DNA of 64,000 bases from Aspergillus flavus. Taxonomy: Eukaryota > Ascomycota > Eurotiomycetes > Eurotiales > Aspergillaceae. The notes beneath the pieces are model-generated. The model had not been told where the DNA came from. It did no database searches and saw only the letters and a program-made list of their open reading frames with translations. Position numbers and translations under genes: made by a program. The stretch lies in contig NC_092404.1 in the NCBI RefSeq assembly GCF_009017415.1, positions 1,178,001 through 1,242,000 of the forward strand, in the 5' to 3' direction. Below, one piece after another: positions 58,400 through 64,000 of this stretch (positions are counted from its first letter, which is position 1; each line of letters opens with the position of its first letter).

Positions 58400-61300
58400 A
58401 TGTCGACTCCCTCCACACCGCGGACGGCGCGTTCCGCGTCACCAGCAGCCAACTCACCAAAGATGCTCACTCCAGGGCAAAAAATCAAAGCAATGCTCGC
58501 CCAATTCGACAGCGACTCAGATTCAGATAGCGGAAAGCCACAGCCTCAACGATCTATCTCCAAACTCACCGACACTCTTAAGAACAGCACAGTTTCAGAT
58601 CAACCACCAAGCATGGACTTAGACGAAGAGGCCTCAGACGAGGACGACGATATTATTATGCCCAAGGGCCGCATGGCTGCTCGACTACAGGCTCAGAACG
58701 ATGAAAATAACGAATCGGCATTTGATCGAGTATCGAAGAGCTTAAGGAACGCACAGCAGGAAAAACGGGATTCAAAAGCTGATGGGGCGATGTCTGAGGA
58801 TGATGACGACGATGATGATCTTCCTGTGGCTGGTCCACGGAGGAAAACTAATAATCGGGTGGTTGAAGAGCGTGAAGAGAGTGATGCGGAGGAGTCGCCT
58901 TCTCGTGCGCGCGCATTTTCGCCGCTGTTTGTTTCTTCCCCGACTCGTGGTAATGATCAGGAACAGGATGGAGCGGAAGATTCGGAGCAGGATGAGGTTC
59001 GGCCGAAGGCGAATTCCAGATTCCTTGCCCTTGTTGCTCAGAAACGCAAGGAGCGGGAGGAGAAGGAGAGGATTGAAAATGAGAAGAAGGCTGCGAAGGC
59101 GAAGCAAAGAGAGCAGTTTAGCTCCGAGATACTTTCGGGTGAGGATAGTGAAGGGGATGATGAATCGGGACGGAAATTATCACAGCCTGCTCGACCAGCG
59201 CGTAAGGCCAGTAAGAAGGCCCTCGAAGAGATGAACCGGGAAACCCAACGAATCAGCAGAAGTATGCAACTGGTTCATCAGGCCCAGACCAAGAAGAAGA
59301 TTAGCAAGGAAAGCTTCTTTGCTCGGTTTAACTTTATGCAGCCTGATCAGCAAAATGCCTCCGGATCTGCGCCGGATAACTCGTCAACTACTGCTGATTC
59401 GCAGAATTCGTCGGATGCTGAAGCTCAGAAGAACAAGGACACGCCGCATACTTCGCCGATTTTAGGTCCATCTGAGAAGCCTTCAACCGGCAATGATACC
59501 AATGATGCGTCCAAGGAGGCTTCAACCGAATTCCCGACATTGGAGGAAATGATTGCCAAAGCGCCGCAGCACTCAGAGCAACCCATTGTTGGCCGCATGG
59601 AAGAACAAACGACGGATAAGAAACCTCATGTAGCTGAGGAGAAGAAGCAAAAGAAGGTTCTAACAATGCCACCTGTTCGAGTTCGCCTTTCTCGAGAGCA
59701 AGTAGCGCGGAACCAAAGAGATGACTCCGACAGTGATGACTTGGAAATTGTTACATCTCCCGCCAAATGCCGACGATACGCGGCGTTCGAGAACGTTTCT
59801 ATGAGAAGACACCAGGAATCGGCCACTATGCTGAAACTGAAGGCTTTGGCACAACTCACATCTCCTCCGAAGAAGTCAGGCATGAATTATGCCGAATTAT
59901 CCGCACATCTCTTGCATCAAGCGAGGCAGCAGGCAAGCAAAGAGAGGATGGAGAGAATTGAAGAGCTGAGGGCAAAGGGTGTCATCATTGAAACGGCTGA
60001 TGAGCGAGCTGCTCTGGAAGATGAATTAGAGAACCTTGTCGAAAAAGCACGGAAGGAAGCCAATGAAATCGCAAAGAAAGAGAAGGCAGCAGCTAATGGT
60101 GAAGGCGATGATGAGGATGATGACTACGAATTCTCCGGGTCTGAGGAGGAAGCGGATGAAGCTGACGAGGACGGCGACGATGACGACGAGGAAGAGGAAG
60201 AGGAAGGCAATGAAGAGGGCGAAAAGGAAGGAGACCTATTGGACGCCGAAGCTGGAGAAGACGAAGAATCCGATGATGACGAACTCGAAGTCATGTCATC
60301 CGAAGAGACAAGCCTGCCAACCCAGAGACGGAAACGGCCTACTCGAGTCATTAGCGACGACGAGGACGAACCTCCCATACCGAAGACGCCTGCAAAGATG
60401 ACTAACCGAATTAAAGTACAATCTGTGGAGCGACCACACATTCCCGGTTTGCCTTCTGATGACATGACTATGAGCTTAACCCAGGCATTCGCGGGAACTC
60501 TGGGCGATAATCACAGCCAAGCAGGATCTACCATCCCTCATTCGTTGCCTGATCCAGTCGATGGTCGACAAGAATCAGACTCGCAGATGATCATCAAGGA
60601 TAGCCAGGAACAACGACATGAAACTCCCGATGTGCTGGCGGGATATGCACAGTCTGAGATACGAGTTTCTGAATCCCCTGCTCCACGAGGGATGTCTCAG
60701 TTTTCTCAGATTCCGGACCCAACACAGGATGCTGGCTTTGTACTATCACCTTTTGATCCTTCGAAACGATTCATGAGTACCCCTGCGTCCACCGTAGAGA
60801 CTGTTCTCATCAACCGGAACCAATCCCAGAACAACTCCCCTACTGTTGAGCGGAAGTCGAAGCATCTGCGTCGCGGACGGACAACAGAACTCTCTGCCAT
60901 TGAAGAGCAAAGTGAAGGCGATTTTGAGATTGATGCTAGTGCATTCGACATTATGAAGGCGAACAAGAAAAAGTCCAGTGTCCCGTTTGATAAAAAGAAG
61001 AGTAAAGCGAAGGACGTGGTGGAAGAAGCTGCGGAGGAATCAGACGACGAATATGCTGGGCTTGGTGGCGCGAGCGACGAGGACGACGACGTGGAGGATG
61101 CCTACGATCGACAAATGATTGACGATAACAGCGGAGAAACTGCCGACGAGAAACAATTAGCCGCTCTCAATGCGTATGTGATGCAATTCTGGAATAACAA
61201 TGATGAGAGCATATACTGACCTTTTCCACAGACTCCATCAGAGAAATGCAGATGAAAAACAAGTAGCCAAGCTTCTGAAAGACATTACAACGGGTGCTCT

Positions 61301-62303
61301 TCGACGACGCAGGGGAGGCGATGATGAGTTCGACCTGGATGATTCTGACGATGAGCTTCTCGCACGTCGGCGAGAGAAACAGAGAGAATTTGCACGGATG
61401 CGAAAGGCACTGATGGCTGACGAGAAGATTGGTGAGATTGCCGAGAACCCTAAGAAAGCCGCATTCTTCAAGGCTGTTGAAGATCGCGATATGGACGACG
61501 ATGGCCTCGATTTCTTAGAACCCGAGGAACATCCTGAGTCTCAAGGGGAATCGTCATCGCAAGACGTGATTCCGGACTCACAACCAGATACTACCACAAC
61601 GGGTGATAGCAACAAGAGAAAGAGGCCCCTTGAGCCTTCAGCTGAAGACATTAACAATCGGCCTCCGCCTCATATGCGTCGTAAGCCGGCAAGTGTCATG
61701 TCCAAGAAGCCAGCTACCCTTGCTGAGATCCGCGAAACCCTTTCCTTCCTGACCGAAACGCCCGAATATGACTCGTTCCACGAAGATGCAACCGTCGATG
61801 ACGATGAGGAACAGGACAAGGCTATCGACGGTGAGGCTGCGGATGAGCAGCCCTCCAACAGCCAGTCTACGGAAGAATTTGCCGTCCCCCGGCATCCACG
61901 CCGGACCAAGGGCCCTGTCGTTGACCGACTTGCTCTGCTACGACAAGCATCATCTAACTCGGCCACATCTGGTTCCTCTAACACTCGATTCGCTTTCCAA
62001 ACCGGCTCTGGGCCCGATCCCATAGGATTCCGCCCACCCTTACTTCGAAAGACTACGACCAGCTCTTCTTCGACCAGCAGCTCCTCCAAGTCGGACACAT
62101 CGCGACGAGTAACCAAACCTGCATCTGGTGCCTCGGTTGCCAAGAAGGGTGCCGTGAACTACTACACGGCCGCGCGAGAAAAGGAACGTGAGAGGGAGCT
62201 CCGGGCCAGGACCCGTAACACCGGCACCAATATCACTGCGTTGGTGAACAAGCATTCTAGCAACCGACTCGGCGCTCTTGGCAGAACCGGGCAATGGGAC
62301 TAA
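58400..62303 (+). CDS. mrc1: Replication checkpoint mediator Mrc1/Claspin-like
   Basis: Fork-associated adaptor that passes Mec1/ATR signals to Rad53/Cds1. Exons 58400-61173 and 61232-62303 join to 1,281 residues. The protein is highly charged, with many SQ/TQ sites (for example ESDSQMIIKDSQ and SSSQDVIPDSQ) that are the expected ATR targets. Acidic runs of Asp/Glu lie at residues about 570-630. The C-terminal conserved Mrc1 segment starts around DEKQLAALNA|LHQRNADEKQ, spanning the intron, and continues through REKQREFARMRKAL and NPKKAAFFKAVEDRD. An N-terminal motif, TPGQKIKAMLAQFDSD, matches other fungal Mrc1 starts. It is co-directional with rtf1. Confidence 0.87.
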
Positions 62304-62586
62304 TTCAAGGCATTCTGCGAGCACTCTTTGTACATATGGTATTTGTTTTTGATGTTTGGTGTTCCGGAGCAGGGATGTTTCACAGTCATGGCCATGAATG
62401 ATAATTTTAGCTAGAGATTTCCGATGGAGGCTGGGCTTGAATGGTGTTGATTTGCACACCAATTGATATATCTTGTCCTTTATGTTGATTATGCATTATA
62501 TACCGCGCCTTGAGCTTACAAACAGCAACAATAGAGTGGAGAGAGCTCTACCATACAACCATACCAGAGTATCACACATACTCGAG

Positions 62587-63690
62587 TCAACGATAAGCCT
62601 CGAGCATAGGGATCAAATCCACAAGCGACCGAATGACATTATCGGCATCAGCACTCCTCGCCTCGTCGCCACGAGCCAGGAAATACCCATCCCAACCAGC
62701 CCCAACAGCAGCCCTATAATCCTTGTCAACGTCATCCCCGACATGAACACAAGTCCAGCCACCAAGATCTTCAACCCGAGTCAAAGCCTTCGCCTGCCTC
62801 CTCGCCACCTCAAAGATTCGAGGACTCGGCTTCTCCACTCCAGCCTCGTAACTCGTAATAACCAGATCGATATCGCTGACACCGTCATTCACACCGGAAC
62901 CTTCGGTCATTTCAGAAGAAGACCTCTCTTCAAACCCCAACAATCGCATGCTATCCACCCCCTCATCAGCCCTACAGTCCCCAACCCGCAGCCCTAACGA
63001 CTTCAACACCGCCGGAACCCGATCATCCGAGTTCGAAACCACGCCGACCACCACCCGCTCAAACGGACCCAATCTGCCCCCGTTCTCCTTCACGGCCCGA
63101 ATATGAGAGAAAAACGGCCCCACATCATCATACAGCGCATAGCCCTCTTTACTGGCAAACCGATCAAGTAAATACCCGACCAGTCCGTCGGGAAGATCTA
63201 CTTGACTCCGACTGTTGCTGTTGTTATTATCACTATCAGTAGTAATGTTATTATAATGATAGTGTTCAGCCAAAACCCGCGAAAAAGTCCCCCGGATAAT
63301 CTCCCCCCACCATTGCCGGGGTCCGCCGTAGCAGCCGCGAATGACGTCGTCGCGACCGTAGTTCGGGCGCGCTTGCGACTGCGCTTTGAACACGGGTTTG
63401 AAGGCGGAGAGGACGCGCTCGGCCGTAATTGCTGTTTTGGGGAGCCCGAAGTGGTGCGCGGCGGACGCGTATTGTTCCGGCACGGAGGGGCGTGGGTGGA
63501 AGAGGGTTTCGAAGGCGTCGAGGGTGAGGAGGAGGGTGCGTTTGTGGGTTTGGGTCATGGCTGTTTTTTCTTTTTTTGGTTTTTGGGGAGAGGAGGGTTG
63601 GATTAGGGGGTTTAGGTAGTAGGTGCTAGGTTTATTGAAGAGTTTCTTCAGGATTGACTGGGGTAGGGCGGGGAGATTTACTGCGGACAT
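62587..63690 (-). CDS. HAD-superfamily hydrolase (HDHD3-like)
   Basis: Single exon, 367 residues. The nucleophile motif reads LTLDAFETLFHP, with Ala and Glu where many HADs have x-D, so the second Asp of D-x-D is not present; this is also seen in some HDHD3-type proteins. Motif II is VVSNSDDR, motif III the Lys in AGVEKPSPRIF, and motif IV VHVGDDVDKDY. The first 45 residues are basic and Pro-rich and could be a mitochondrial presequence; an alternative start at the Met of AMTQTHKR (residue 45) would remove them. Substrate unknown. It is convergent with mrc1. Confidence 0.82.
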   Translation of the reverse strand: MSAVNLPALPQSILKKLFNKPSTYYLNPLIQPSSPQKPKKEKTAMTQTHKRTLLLTLDAFETLFHPRPSVPEQYASAAHHFGLPKTAITAERVLSAFKPVFKAQSQARPNYGRDDVIRGCYGGPRQWWGEIIRGTFSRVLAEHYHYNNITTDSDNNNSNSRSQVDLPDGLVGYLLDRFASKEGYALYDDVGPFFSHIRAVKENGGRLGPFERVVVGVVSNSDDRVPAVLKSLGLRVGDCRADEGVDSMRLLGFEERSSSEMTEGSGVNDGVSDIDLVITSYEAGVEKPSPRIFEVARRQAKALTRVEDLGGWTCVHVGDDVDKDYRAAVGAGWDGYFLARGDEARSADADNVIRSLVDLIPMLEAYR

Positions 63691-64000
63691 ACCGAGATTC
63701 GGGAGGATAGGGTTCGGGTCTGATACCCAGTAAGTAGATTAGATTAGATTATCTGGTTGAGGAGATTCTTTGGAATTAACTAAAAATAAGCGAATCGTCT
63801 ACGACTATATTAATAGGGAATTACCCTCTTAGTGTTATTTATAGAATCCAATGTGTATCTATTCAGAGTAGTAAGATGTAATTGGGTGTTGCCGTAGTCA
63901 TGCATGTCATACATCTTGACAGTCAACAACTGCCAAGCATACATATCACGTTTAACAATCGCAGATAGTTGAAAAGTTAGATACTAATATAGAGAATAAA
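63691..64000. other. Right-edge upstream region
   Basis: 310 bp upstream of the HAD hydrolase to the window edge. AT-rich, with repeated AGATT units at about 63,738-63,751. No gene supported. Confidence 0.5.

Noticed and set aside
62473..63606. Plus-strand frames opposite the HAD hydrolase
   Set aside because: They mirror the real minus-strand gene and show no family motif.

Overview
The window is nuclear DNA from a filamentous ascomycete, most likely a Eurotiales species such as an Aspergillus. The protein genes are split by 50-90 bp introns with GT-AG borders and CTAAC/CTGAC-like branch points, genes lie on both strands without operons, and the gene set (class I-type chitin synthase, Prp24, Rtf1, Mrc1, Coq7, mitochondrial uL22, sugar and TNA1-like permeases, OrdA-like P450s) is typical of that group. 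Most exon models below were joined by hand; stated exon lengths keep frame unless noted.

Layout. 1-7.0 kb: accessory P450 / sugar transporter / P450 block; the left P450 runs off the edge and carries an in-frame TAG. 7.3 kb: tRNA-Ala(AGC). 9-13.3 kb: C2-domain cytokinesis protein (Inn1/Fic1 type) and a fungal-specific unknown. 13.6-22.8 kb: four-helix membrane protein, Prp24, mitochondrial uL22. 23.3-29.6 kb: histidine phosphatase, an unknown basic-motif protein, a secreted GPI-type protein. 31.2-39.5 kb: ACSF2-like acyl-CoA ligase, TNA1-like permease with a 5-nt microexon, chitin synthase. 39.5-43.7 kb: gene-poor. 43.7-47.2 kb: two divergent secreted-protein genes that share a C-terminal domain, one bearing huge low-complexity repeats. 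48-52.9 kb: candidate sugar-phosphate cluster (below). 53.3-63.7 kb: housekeeping genes (LMW-PTP, Coq7, Rtf1, Mrc1, HAD hydrolase).

Most notable system: an intronless, full-length bacterial-type HldE (heptose-7-phosphate kinase fused to heptose-1-phosphate adenylyltransferase, otherwise known from bacterial LPS-core biosynthesis) sits between an MDP-1-like HAD phosphatase and a phosphomannose-isomerase paralogue. These three genes supply the chemistries needed to make ADP-heptose from sedoheptulose 7-phosphate: ketose-aldose isomerase, C1 kinase, C7 phosphatase, adenylyltransferase. The HldE assignment is read directly from the sequence; the pathway reconstruction is inference.
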